Of a DNA stretch of 41,506 nucleotides, positions 23,979-32,499 are shown one piece after another (positions within the stretch are counted from its first letter, which is position 1; the number at the start of each line of letters is the position of its first letter). Source of the stretch: an uncultured Porphyromonadaceae bacterium (GTDB lineage Bacteria > Bacteroidota > Bacteroidia > Bacteroidales > Muribaculaceae); assembly GCA_945916235.1 (NCBI GenBank), contig CAMEGQ010000014.1:1-41506 (forward strand), written 5' to 3'. The position numbers and the translations under genes were made by a program. Under the pieces are notes generated by a model that saw only the letters and a program-made list of their open reading frames with translations, was not told the origin of the DNA and did not search any database.

Positions 23979-26585
23979 TTATTTGGCAATCTTGACGTTT
24001 CTCACTTCCCAGCTACCCGATGCAGCATCGGTGGAGGTGTAGTGGAATGCTATCTTGATGGTCTTGCCTGTATAGGCGGCCAGAGAGATGTTGCCCGAGT
24101 TGACAAATGTCCAGTTGCTGTTGGTGGAATATGTCGGGATGGTCAGCTTGCTCCAGGTTGCGCCGTTGTCGGTCGAAACCTCAAGCGAAACCTGCTCTTT
24201 AGCCACGTCCAGGCTGGGGAACTTGTTGCAGACATGGTCGAATGTCAGCACTGCGTTAGCCCCTGCGGGGATTGCGATGGCGGGCGAGATCAGTCGGCTG
24301 TCGGAAGCGTGGGATGCGCCGCCTACATAGGCCGAAGCCTTCATGTATTTGTAGGTATCCCATTTCCATACGTAAGTAAGACCCTCAGAGAGCGAGATGT
24401 TGTCGATGGTGAAGTCGCCCTGACTGGTGGCGAAGGTTTCCTCGAAGATGGCGTTGCCGGTGGGGGTGTCGGGGTTGGGCTTGTCGCCGCCGCCGGTGCC
24501 GTCGATCTTATAGTTGGAGGTATTCTTCACGCCCGGGAGGGTATTGTACTTCATCACGTCGCCGAACACCTGTACCTTCTTGCCGAGGTTGCCGGGGTTG
24601 TCAAGCAGGTTGAGGGCTGCGCGTGTATCGCTCTTCGACACGAGCTGAACGCTGATGCACTGCTCTTTGCTCGATGCGTTGGGGTCGTCGGACATCAGGA
24701 TGTTGGCAGCCTGAGCGCCGTCTGCTGTGAAGTGGGGGTTGTAGTCCTTGTAGTAACCTACGATGTAACCGGCTACCCACACGCCCTTGGCCGAAGCCTC
24801 GGTGGTCGACTGCGGGTTCATGGCGATTACCTGACCGCAGTTGTAGGGCGAATTTTCAGCGCCTGTGCCGTCGCCCGGGGTGTCGGGGTTGGGCTTGTCG
24901 CCGCCGCCGTCAACTTTGTAGTTGGAGGTATTCTTGACGCCGGGCAGGGTGTTATACTTCATGATGTCGCCGTATACGCTGACCTTGGAGCCGAGCATGC
25001 CGGGGTTGTCGCCCAGGTTGAGAGCCGCACGCGGGTCGGTATTGGCAACGAGCTGAACGCATACGCACTCTTCCTTGGTGGAAGCTGCGGGGTTCGTCGA
25101 GATAAGCACGTTGGAGTAATTGGCGCCGTCGGCGGTGAAGTGGGGATTGTAGTCTTTGTAGTAGCCTACGATGTAACCGGTTACCCATACGCCCTTGGCC
25201 ACGGCCTCAGTGGTCGACTGCGGGTTCATGGCGATGATCTGCTGGGTGGTGTAGGGGTTGGCTTCGGAGCCGTCGCCGTCGCCGGTGACGGGCTTGTCGG
25301 GATCGTCGGGTACATCTACGCCTTCGAGACGGAACTCATAGGATGTGCCGCGGTTGTCAGCCACGCCGTAGGTGCCGAGGTAGTTGGCCGTAAGCACGCC
25401 CTGAACGTTGAGCAGCTTGCCGAGGTTTTCGGGATGCTCGCGCAGAGCCACATATTCACGCATGGTGGAGCCAGTGGGCAGCGGCACGATGATACACTTC
25501 GAGTAGTCCTGGCAGTCGGCAGTCGGTGCGATTACCACAGTGGAAGCCAGAGCGGGCGAGGTGCCCCATTCGATGTCGGCGTTGGAGGTGACGGTGGTCA
25601 CTTCGGGAGCCACGGTGCCGACGATGTAGCCCTGAGTCCAGACGGTTTTAGTGTTGCCGACAGCGATCTGGGCGATAGCCTGAGGCACGGTGTAGGGGTT
25701 GGTCTCTGAGCCGAGCGGCATGGTGGGATCGCCGACGTTGGTGATGTCGGAAGTATCCATGAGCATTACCTGCCAGCCTGTGCCGAAGTAGCTGAGCACG
25801 AAGGTAGCGTCGCAGGCCTCGGTAGGCATCTGCTCGTTGACGAAGTCGGCATAACCGCTGACGCGCATGGTCACTTCGGCGCCGCCGATTTCCACACCCT
25901 GATTCATGTTGGTCTTATACACGCCGAAGGTGGTAACAATTTCACCGGTGTTGGCGTTGGTCTTGGGCACGAACTTCACGTTGTTGCAGTGAATGAGCTG
26001 GCTCTGCCATGCGCAAAGGCCGTCAACCCCCGAGGGGATGTCGGAGATGGAGTTGAGATTGTGGACGATAATTTTGTCGGGCTCGGGCATGCCATTGAGC
26101 TCGATGTGGTCGCGGAAGAATTCGGGTGCCATGAAGGTGGCTTCGTAGCTGCCCTGATATTCCTCGGGCCAGCCCATCTGCTGGAGGCCGTTGTATTTAC
26201 CCACATACATGTCGGTAAGGTCGACCACGATCTCCTGACCGATGCGGTAGTCGAGGAAGAGGTTGTAGGTATTGACCGAGAAGGCCAGGGCTGCAGTCTC
26301 GTCCTGGATTGTGATCGACTTGAAGATGTTGCCGCCTTCGTCGGAGGTGATCACACGGCCGGCCACGATGATGTGGGAGCCGTCTTCTTTTGTGCCTACC
26401 TTCTTGCAGTAGTTGGTAGCATCTTCCCAATATTCTTTTTTGAAGTCGAAGATGGTAGTATTGGCTTTCTTCGTAGCCACCGGGACTTGCACCTCAGGGG
26501 CGTCGACGTCATCCTGGCAGGAAGTGAATCCGCCGAGTGTGGCCATCGCCATAACCCCGAAGAGAATAGATTTCAATATTTTCAT
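23979..26585 (-). CDS. Large DUF5689/DUF6359 surface lipoprotein with jelly-roll C-terminus
   Basis: Surface lipoprotein of 868 residues: lipobox TSC (Cys23) followed by QDDVDAPE, an acidic surface-export-like stretch. Domains in order: a DUF5689-type OB-fold region (about 40-285, with IIVAGRVITSDEGGNIFKSI and IQDETAALAFSV), a diverged DUF6359-like domain (about 290-430, GSETNPYTVPQAIA), two near-identical DUF6359 domains (about 435-570 and 570-705, each with NPYxxxQxIAMNPQSTTEA and GYIVGYYKDYNPHFTADGA), and a C-terminal adhesin-like jelly-roll of the choice-of-anchor J type (about 720-868). Third gene of an operon with a TonB receptor and a smaller paralogue, 28 bases after the latter. A role in binding or processing an extracellular ligand for the receptor is inferred; the ligand is unknown. 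Confidence 0.75.
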   Translation of the reverse strand: MKILKSILFGVMAMATLGGFTSCQDDVDAPEVQVPVATKKANTTIFDFKKEYWEDATNYCKKVGTKEDGSHIIVAGRVITSDEGGNIFKSITIQDETAALAFSVNTYNLFLDYRIGQEIVVDLTDMYVGKYNGLQQMGWPEEYQGSYEATFMAPEFFRDHIELNGMPEPDKIIVHNLNSISDIPSGVDGLCAWQSQLIHCNNVKFVPKTNANTGEIVTTFGVYKTNMNQGVEIGGAEVTMRVSGYADFVNEQMPTEACDATFVLSYFGTGWQVMLMDTSDITNVGDPTMPLGSETNPYTVPQAIAQIAVGNTKTVWTQGYIVGTVAPEVTTVTSNADIEWGTSPALASTVVIAPTADCQDYSKCIIVPLPTGSTMREYVALREHPENLGKLLNVQGVLTANYLGTYGVADNRGTSYEFRLEGVDVPDDPDKPVTGDGDGSEANPYTTQQIIAMNPQSTTEAVAKGVWVTGYIVGYYKDYNPHFTADGANYSNVLISTNPAASTKEECVCVQLVANTDPRAALNLGDNPGMLGSKVSVYGDIMKYNTLPGVKNTSNYKVDGGGDKPNPDTPGDGTGAENSPYNCGQVIAMNPQSTTEASAKGVWVAGYIVGYYKDYNPHFTADGAQAANILMSDDPNASSKEQCISVQLVSKSDTRAALNLLDNPGNLGKKVQVFGDVMKYNTLPGVKNTSNYKIDGTGGGDKPNPDTPTGNAIFEETFATSQGDFTIDNISLSEGLTYVWKWDTYKYMKASAYVGGASHASDSRLISPAIAIPAGANAVLTFDHVCNKFPSLDVAKEQVSLEVSTDNGATWSKLTIPTYSTNSNWTFVNSGNISLAAYTGKTIKIAFHYTSTDAASGSWEVRNVKIAK
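24481..25290 (-). repeat. 405-bp in-frame tandem duplication
   Basis: Two adjacent copies of a 405-base (135-codon) unit within the large lipoprotein gene. For example, TAGTTGGAGGTATTCTT recurs at 24511 and 24916. Both copies encode the shared peptides MNPQSTTEA, KGVWV, GYIVGYYKDYNPHFTADGA and MKYNTLPGVKNTSNYK, and are joined by a DKPNPDTP linker. The close identity suggests a recent duplication or ongoing homogenisation. Confidence 0.85.
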
Positions 26586-26613
26586 GATTCAATTTGTGTC
26601 AGAATGAATAATG

Positions 26614-28011
26614 TTATTTAACCACGATGTTATCGACACACCATGTGGCGTAATTGGCATCGGTGGTGGCGGCATACTGCCATGCGATGTAGAATTTGCC
26701 TTTCTGAGCCGAGAGGTCGATGGTGCCTGACGATACCCACGAGCTGTAGCCGCTGGCGGGAGCGGTGGCGAAGGTGGCCTGCAGCTCGGTAGCCTTAGCT
26801 TTGGCGGGGTCGTAGTTGTCGAGCACGTAGACCTTGAAGGTGGTAGTGGTCGAGCCGTAACCGTTCACCTGGGTGTCGAATGTCAGGGTCTTGTCGGTGA
26901 GCTTGTTGATGTCGATTACCGGGGTTACGAGCCATGCGTTGAAGGGAGCGGTGCCCTTGTAGCCGGTCATGGCGGCATAGTAATTGTCGTTGAACGAAGT
27001 CACATACCAGTTTTTGCTTCCTTCGAGTTTGAACGTGCCCCAGTTGGCGGGGATAGCGCCCATGTCGAAGCCTTCGGTGAAGCCTTCGCCATCGCCGTCG
27101 CCCGGATCAACGGGTACCCAGGGGGTGAAGCCTTCGAGGCCGTCGGCGCTGTTGAGCACGAGCTGCCACTTATTGTTGAACAGAGTGACTACGGCCAGCA
27201 CATTGCCTTCGCCCGAGGGGCAGTAGGTCGTGGTGCCGAAGTCGGAGTACGACGAGGTGTTCATGTCGATGCGGTCGCCGCCGGCCGATACGAGCACCGA
27301 AGTGTTGTTGGGGTTGGTTTCACCCGCGGCAAGCACTCGGGCCAGCAGGGCGCCGGGGGTCTGGAAGTGAACTCCGGTCAGCTTCACGAGACGTCCCTGC
27401 CATGCCCACTTTTCAGCATCGTTGCTCAGCAGAGCGTTCATCTCCTCGACTGTCATTTCGGGGATTTCGAGTTTGTCGACGTTGGCCAGACCGTTGGCTT
27501 CGCAGATGCTCTCCCAGTCGGTCTTGGAGATACGGCCGGGGGCCGAGGTGGCGTCGGCTTTCACGCCGATCTGCAGTCCGGTGCCGTAAGTGCCAAAGTA
27601 GAGGCCCGTGCAGTCGATTACCACTTCCTGACCGATGCGGTACGACTCATAGAGTTTCGAATTGTCGATCGAGAAGATCAGACCGCCGGTCTCGTCCTCG
27701 ATCATGAGCTTCTTATAGATATTGGAGTATTCGTCGGTGGAGGTGACGCGGCCCTTTACCCAATAGTGGGAGCCGTCGGCCATAGCTGGGATCTCCACGT
27801 TGCAGTAGTTGGGCACGCTGCCGCTGTTGGCGGCTTTGAGGGCCTCGGTCATCACGTCTTTGAGCTGCTGGGCGGTGGTGTTGACCTTGCCCAGGTTTGC
27901 GGCCGTGGGGATGTATTCCTCCATCGGCGGACGGGTGAAGTCGTCGTCGCAGGAGGCGAATCCGGCAGATGCCATCAGAATGGCCGCGATATATAAAATA
28001 GATTTTTTCAT
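26614..28011 (-). CDS. DUF5689 surface lipoprotein with choice-of-anchor J domain
   Basis: Lipoprotein of 465 residues with lipobox ASC (Cys21) followed by DDDF, a surface-export-like acidic stretch. The N-terminal half (about 40-285) is a DUF5689 region with YWVKGRVTSTDEYSNIYKKL and IEDETGGLIFSI, followed by WAWQGRLVKLTGVHF. A proline-, glycine- and aspartate-rich linker (about 300-312) leads to a C-terminal jelly-roll ending in YATWCVDNIVVK. It is a shorter paralogue of the following gene and lies 45 bases after the TonB receptor. Inferred to be a receptor-associated surface protein, comparable in position to SusD but with a different fold. Cargo unknown. Confidence 0.78.
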   Translation of the reverse strand: MKKSILYIAAILMASAGFASCDDDFTRPPMEEYIPTAANLGKVNTTAQQLKDVMTEALKAANSGSVPNYCNVEIPAMADGSHYWVKGRVTSTDEYSNIYKKLMIEDETGGLIFSIDNSKLYESYRIGQEVVIDCTGLYFGTYGTGLQIGVKADATSAPGRISKTDWESICEANGLANVDKLEIPEMTVEEMNALLSNDAEKWAWQGRLVKLTGVHFQTPGALLARVLAAGETNPNNTSVLVSAGGDRIDMNTSSYSDFGTTTYCPSGEGNVLAVVTLFNNKWQLVLNSADGLEGFTPWVPVDPGDGDGEGFTEGFDMGAIPANWGTFKLEGSKNWYVTSFNDNYYAAMTGYKGTAPFNAWLVTPVIDINKLTDKTLTFDTQVNGYGSTTTTFKVYVLDNYDPAKAKATELQATFATAPASGYSSWVSSGTIDLSAQKGKFYIAWQYAATTDANYATWCVDNIVVK

Positions 28012-28056
28012 CTTAATCTTCTTATGTTTTATTAGGTGAAAAATAGCTGCGGCTTA

Positions 28057-30846
28057 TCAGAAGCGTACAGAAGCATTGGCAAATACCTTGATGCCCTGGG
28101 CATACATATATTTGGTGGGGTATGCGTTGGGGTTGTAGGTTTTGGTGTCGATGCGGAACTGCTCGGTGGCCTGAGTGATAAGGTTGCGGTTGTTCAGGAG
28201 GTTGGAGACGCCAACGTTGATGTTGAGGCTGACTTTGCGGTTGATGTAGATGAGCTTGCCGATGGAGGCGTTCATTACCCACTGGTTTTTCAGCTTTTCC
28301 TGGCTGGTGAACTGGTCAACGAGGCTTTCGAGGTTCTGCTCGGTGCCTGCATAGCCTGCCAGACCGGAGATCACCTGATGGCGCGGGTAAGCCAGACGTA
28401 CGTAGTAGTCGGCCAGCCACGAAGCGTCGACGGTGAAGAACCAGCGCTTGGGAGCGTTCCAGTTCAGGCCGATGTTGAAGGCGGTCTGCGGGGTGGAGGT
28501 GCAGTAGTAGTTTTTGAGGAAGAACTGGTTGGTGATGTCGGGGTTGAGGCCGTTCTCAACCGAACGTGTACCCATGGGGTTGTTGGCGTAGCGGTAGCGC
28601 GAGAAAGTGCCGGCGAAAGTGGCGCGCAGGTCGGAAGTGATCTGGTAAGCCATGCCCAGCTCGATACCCTTGTACTGGCGGCGTACGCCGTTGAGGGCGA
28701 AGTTGCAGAATGCGTTGAGGCTCTCGTCCCAGAAGCCGTAGCGCTCGGTGGCGTCCTGCATGTCGGTGAAGTAAGCGCCGATAGATCCGCGGAAGCGGCG
28801 GTAGTTCCATGTGTAGTGGCCGTCGATCGAGAATATGCGGGTCGATTTCGGGTCGTTTACGGTGGTGTCCTTGATACGCGGCGAGATGTAAACGTCGTTG
28901 ATTACAGGTGCGTTTGTGCCGTACATCATGTTGATCGAGAAGTAGTTGCGGCCATCGAGCTTGTAGGTGGCGCCGGCTTTAAGCATAGCGTCGTTGAAGC
29001 GGACGGTGCTGGATTTGCCGAACGAATTCTCGGGGGCGCGGCCGTTGCGCATCAGGCCGTCGCGGTAGAACTGCTCGTAGCTCATCGACAGACCGTAGTT
29101 CACATCCCAGTGGGCTGTGTTGATCTGATTCTGCAGCCATGCCTGAGCTTTGAGGGCGTAGATGTTGTAGTCCCAGCCGATGCGGTCGCCCTTCACGGCG
29201 CGACGGTTCGGGTGGTTGAGGTCGTTCTGTACGATGTCGCTCGAAGCGTCGGGGTTGTTTAGCTCGCGCTCTGCGAAGCCGTCGACGTCAACCCAGAATT
29301 CGCCGCCCAGAAGGTCGCGTACCGTAGCGTAGTCGAAGGTCTTGGTATAGTTGAAGTTGATACCGCCCTGCAGGGTCATGTGGTCGTTCAGGCGATGGTT
29401 GATGTGCGAGCCCAGGATGAAGTTGAACTGGTTGGAGTGCTCCATCTGCTGGATGTAGGTGGCACCCTTCTGCTTGTCTTCGGGGAGGAACTGGTTCTGG
29501 TAGTTGTTCAGGTAGTTGGCCTGATACATGCCGTCCCAGTGGATCTGGCGCCATTCCTCGTTGTTTTCCCAGAGGTCGGTATAGAGAGCGGCCATTTCGG
29601 GGTTGTCGTTGCCGAGGGTAGTCCAGTAGGTGGGGAGGTTCTTGTAGTAGTCGGGACGCGGGTCGTTGCCGTTGTAGTACGACAGGCGGGTGCGGGCGTA
29701 GTGAACCCAACGCAGGGCAGCGCCGGTGTTGACCGTGGTCTTTTCCGACTTATAGATGTAGTTGAACATCAGGGTGGGGTCAAAGTTCTCGCGGATATTG
29801 TCGGAGCGCTTTTCGCCGTTCTGATAGCCCCAGGTGGGGTTGTAGAGGTTGTCGCCGGTGAGGTCGAACACCTGCTGCACAGCTGACTTGGAGGCTGCGT
29901 AGCGGCGCGGGTTCATCCAGAACGAGGCTGTCAGCGAGTGATGGTCGTTGAATTTCTTCTCGCCTGAGAGGAAGAAGCTGCCGGCGGTGTAGAATGTGCC
30001 GGGCACCACGCCTTCGTCGGCGTAGCGGAACATGGCGGCGGCCGTCAGGGCCAGGCCGTTATCCTGCATGCCGGTGTTGTACGATGCCAGGGCGCGGTAT
30101 TTATAGTTGGAGTTGGTGTAGCTCAGACCTCCGGAGAAGCCGGGAGAGTAGTTCTCGGTGATGGTCGAGAAGTTCTGGCTGCCGCCGATGTTGCCGAAGC
30201 CGTAGGCTGAGGCGTTGAGGCCTACCGTAGCGGTGGAGTTGCTGAAGGCGCGCACAGCCTTGGAGGTCATGCCGCCGAGCTGCTGGAAGGAGAAGCCGCC
30301 GCGTATGAGGTCGTTCATCGGAAGGCCGTTGATGTAAGTCTCCTGCCAGGTGGAGTTATAGCCGCGATAGTTGGAATACAGCGGCTGGACTCCGTAGCGC
30401 GTGAAGCGGTAGAAGAGGTCGTCGTTCGAACCGGTCAGGGCGCCCACATTCTGAGCGTTGCCTTCCTCGTCTTCGAGGGTCGATTCGTCGATGAGGGCTT
30501 CGGTGTTGGCCTCGGTCAGGAATTCGTTTTCGGCAAATTCCGGATACAGACGCATCTGGCCTGCCGATACGCTCTGGCCGTTGAACAGAAGAGCCTGCAC
30601 GGCGCCTTCGTCGTAGCCGGGAGCCTGCACGGTGATCACCGTTTCGCCCGGACGGACATTACTGATACGGAAATCGCCCGAAGGGCTGGTGGTAACGGAG
30701 ATGCCTTGGCCTTGCACGGAGACTATGGCACCCGAAATCGGGCTCCCCGTATCGGCGTCTACTACGCTACCCGACACCACAGCTGTCTGGGCCATGGTCG
30801 AGAGCGCTGCACTCAGTAGCAGCGATAAGAAAAGTTTGAATCTCAT
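28057..30846 (-). CDS. TonB-dependent receptor with carboxypeptidase-like N-terminal domain
   Basis: Outer-membrane receptor of 929 residues. After a Sec signal (MRFKLFLSLLLSAALSTMAQ) comes a carboxypeptidase-regulatory-like beta-sandwich (about 22-100: VVSGSVVDADTGSPISGAIV), then a plug (about 130-260, with YINGLPMNDLIRGG) and a large barrel ending in the C-terminal phenylalanine (KVFANASVRF). It is not a typical SusC: it is followed by two DUF5689 lipoproteins, not by a SusD gene, and lacks the long SusC signature. It heads a three-gene operon with a clear promoter about 140 bases upstream. The substrate cannot be read from the sequence; peptides, nucleic-acid fragments, metals or glycans are all open. 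Confidence 0.85.
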   Translation of the reverse strand: MRFKLFLSLLLSAALSTMAQTAVVSGSVVDADTGSPISGAIVSVQGQGISVTTSPSGDFRISNVRPGETVITVQAPGYDEGAVQALLFNGQSVSAGQMRLYPEFAENEFLTEANTEALIDESTLEDEEGNAQNVGALTGSNDDLFYRFTRYGVQPLYSNYRGYNSTWQETYINGLPMNDLIRGGFSFQQLGGMTSKAVRAFSNSTATVGLNASAYGFGNIGGSQNFSTITENYSPGFSGGLSYTNSNYKYRALASYNTGMQDNGLALTAAAMFRYADEGVVPGTFYTAGSFFLSGEKKFNDHHSLTASFWMNPRRYAASKSAVQQVFDLTGDNLYNPTWGYQNGEKRSDNIRENFDPTLMFNYIYKSEKTTVNTGAALRWVHYARTRLSYYNGNDPRPDYYKNLPTYWTTLGNDNPEMAALYTDLWENNEEWRQIHWDGMYQANYLNNYQNQFLPEDKQKGATYIQQMEHSNQFNFILGSHINHRLNDHMTLQGGINFNYTKTFDYATVRDLLGGEFWVDVDGFAERELNNPDASSDIVQNDLNHPNRRAVKGDRIGWDYNIYALKAQAWLQNQINTAHWDVNYGLSMSYEQFYRDGLMRNGRAPENSFGKSSTVRFNDAMLKAGATYKLDGRNYFSINMMYGTNAPVINDVYISPRIKDTTVNDPKSTRIFSIDGHYTWNYRRFRGSIGAYFTDMQDATERYGFWDESLNAFCNFALNGVRRQYKGIELGMAYQITSDLRATFAGTFSRYRYANNPMGTRSVENGLNPDITNQFFLKNYYCTSTPQTAFNIGLNWNAPKRWFFTVDASWLADYYVRLAYPRHQVISGLAGYAGTEQNLESLVDQFTSQEKLKNQWVMNASIGKLIYINRKVSLNINVGVSNLLNNRNLITQATEQFRIDTKTYNPNAYPTKYMYAQGIKVFANASVRF

Positions 30847-30981
30847 AAGGATGTTATTAGTTATAGTTGTTTCGTTTTCAGGTTTGTAAGGTTTTCAGGC
30901 CATATCCCGCCCTTCGGGACATGTTTTCTTTCTCCCCTTTCCGCAACCCCACAGTATCCCCTTTCCCTATGTTACAGCTTC

Positions 30982-31013
30982 CAAAGTTAACCCTTTCCCC
31001 TTAAAGATGCAAA
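30982..31013 (-). promoter_or_regulatory. Promoter of the TonB/DUF5689 operon
   Basis: TTTG (31013-31010), exactly 20 bases, TAACTTTG (30989-30982) on the minus strand. Predicted start near 30975, giving a 5' leader of about 130 bases before the ATG at 30846, unusually long for this window. Confidence 0.78.
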
Positions 31014-31139
31014 CGAAAATTTGTCATTTCCCGCAAATTTAACGAATTTCTCCTTCGCTCATGTTGGTTCCTGCGGCCTCAGGTGTATCTTTTTTAGCGA
31101 AAATTGGCCGTAGGTAAGGGGATATTCGCGAAATTTAGC

Positions 31140-31147
31140 TAAATTTG
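31140..31147 (+). promoter_or_regulatory. -7 box upstream of the 31.2-41.2 kb gene run
   Basis: TAAATTTG at 31140-31147 matches TAnnTTTG; no good TTTG lies 20 bases upstream. The predicted start near 31154 excludes the upstream TTG as a start codon and supports the ATG at 31211. Confidence 0.55.
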
Positions 31148-31210
31148 CCAATTCAGGAAGAGGAAGCTCCGACAGCGGGGGAGGAGAGCCAATTCGTAGA
31201 ATTACAAGCA

Positions 31211-31591
31211 ATGATTGAACCGAACGACAAAAAGCGCCTCGAGGCCGACCAGGACGGCCTGGCCACCTATGAGTTTATCGCCAACCATATCGAGACATGT
31301 TCAGAAGATATGGACTATCTGGTAAAAAACATGATCCGCGCCGACCTCACGGGCCAGTTCCTTATCAGCGCAGCGCGCTATCTCCACGCCATCGACGCCA
31401 CGGTCTTCGCCGGGGCTATCGACGCTCTGGTGGCCGCCGGTATCGACAAAGACCGCGACCGTGCATACATCGGCGCCCTGATGGAGCAATTTTACGGCGC
31501 CGACTATCTCGACCGCGCCGCCGAGTTGTCGGCCTCCGACAATAATTTCCGCCGCATCTTCAAGCGCCTCTATCCCGCAGGCGTGATCTGA
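31211..31591 (+). CDS. Conserved small acidic protein, function unknown
   Basis: Cytoplasmic protein of 126 residues, predicted all-helical, with no signal peptide. Composition is acidic at the N-terminus (MIEPNDKKRLEADQDGLATY) and it contains YEFIANHIETCSEDMDYLVK, FLISAARYLHAID and DNNFRRIFKRLYPAG. It looks like a conserved Bacteroidales hypothetical; I cannot assign a function. The ATG at 31211 fits the promoter position. It begins a run of same-strand genes and is 25 bases ahead of the cyclophilin gene, so it is probably co-transcribed with it. Confidence 0.7.
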   Translation: MIEPNDKKRLEADQDGLATYEFIANHIETCSEDMDYLVKNMIRADLTGQFLISAARYLHAIDATVFAGAIDALVAAGIDKDRDRAYIGALMEQFYGADYLDRAAELSASDNNFRRIFKRLYPAGVI

Positions 31592-31616
31592 CCTCCGGCA
31601 TCAACATCATAAGACA

Positions 31617-32495
31617 ATGAATAAGAAGAAAAAAGCGCTCATCGCTGTCTGCCTGCTGGCGATCACCGCCGTGGTCACCGCTGTCGCAGTCAACCGCCGC
31701 GCCTCAAAATCCCAACCTACACCTGCTCAAATGGCTGAACTTTCTCAGGGCGACGCCCTTTTCGACATCAAAACTTCTGAGGGCACTATCCGTGTGCGCC
31801 TCTACGGCGACACTCCTGCCCATCGCGACAATTTTGCCAAACTGGCCCGCGAAGGCTACTACGACGGTGTGCTCTTCCATCGCGTGATCAGCGACTTCAT
31901 GATTCAGACCGGCGACCCCGACTCGAAAGACGCTCCCAAGGGGAAGATGCTCGGCTCGGGCGGTCCCGACTACCAGATTGACGCCGAAATCGTCTATCCG
32001 GCCCACTTCCATAAGCGCGGCGCACTCGCTGCAGCGCGACAGGCCGACCAGGTCAACCCCGAGCGCCGCTCATCCGGTTCGCAGTTCTATATCGTCACCG
32101 GAAAGGTCTACAACGACTCTACTCTGGCACAGTTTGAGCATCAGATGCAGATGGCGGCTACAAAGACCATCTTCGACAAGCTCGCCCGCGACAACCGCGA
32201 CAAAATCATGGAGCTGCGCCGCAATCGCGATCAGGCAGGCCTTCAGGCCCTTCAGAATCAGCTGGTTGAAGAGGCTACGGCTCAGACAGCCGCCAACCCC
32301 GTCAAGTTTACCGACGCACAGAAAGCTGCCTACACCACTGTCGGCGGCACTCCCCACCTCGACGGCCAGTACACCGTGTTCGGCGAAGTGGTCGACGGGA
32401 TGGATGTAGTCGACAAGATTGAAAAAGTGGAGACCGACCGCGCCGACCGTCCTCTGGAGGATGTGAAAGTCATTTCCGTTACCGAGGTGAAATAA
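31617..32495 (+). CDS. Cyclophilin-type peptidyl-prolyl cis-trans isomerase
   Basis: Protein-folding isomerase of 292 residues, exported or membrane-anchored by an N-terminal hydrophobic segment (KKKKALIAVCLLAITAVVTAVAV). Its cyclophilin motifs are GVLFHRVISDFMIQTGDP (active-site Arg in FHRV), SSGSQFYIVTG, and the C-terminal YTVFGEVVDGMDVVDKI. Between the last two lies a helical insert of about 60 residues rich in Asp, Arg and Gln (DKLARDNRDKIMELRRNRDQ), a variant common in Bacteroidales. It probably helps fold periplasmic or outer-membrane proteins. It sits four bases before the M16 peptidase start, which suggests coupled expression. Confidence 0.9.
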   Translation: MNKKKKALIAVCLLAITAVVTAVAVNRRASKSQPTPAQMAELSQGDALFDIKTSEGTIRVRLYGDTPAHRDNFAKLAREGYYDGVLFHRVISDFMIQTGDPDSKDAPKGKMLGSGGPDYQIDAEIVYPAHFHKRGALAAARQADQVNPERRSSGSQFYIVTGKVYNDSTLAQFEHQMQMAATKTIFDKLARDNRDKIMELRRNRDQAGLQALQNQLVEEATAQTAANPVKFTDAQKAAYTTVGGTPHLDGQYTVFGEVVDGMDVVDKIEKVETDRADRPLEDVKVISVTEVK

Positions 32496-32499
32496 TAAG

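Larger units (their letters stand above)
30847..31210. other. 364-base divergent intergenic region
   Basis: Holds the promoter of the minus-strand TonB operon (30982-31013) and a plus-strand -7 box (31140-31147). The TonB-operon leader of about 130 bases is C+T-rich on the plus strand and has only a small GGGCG/CGCCC-type hairpin near 30906-30920 (CCCGCCCTTCGGGA). No conserved riboswitch is recognised and no gene is seen. Confidence 0.6.

Noticed and set aside
24042-25709. Plus-strand open frame of 555 codons with a repeated valine/glycine-rich sequence
   Set aside because: Its repeats simply mirror the 405-bp duplication of the lipoprotein gene on the minus strand.
28036-29262. Plus-strand open frame of 408 codons opposite the TonB receptor
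   Set aside because: It is antisense to a long conserved barrel and has no signal peptide or motif.
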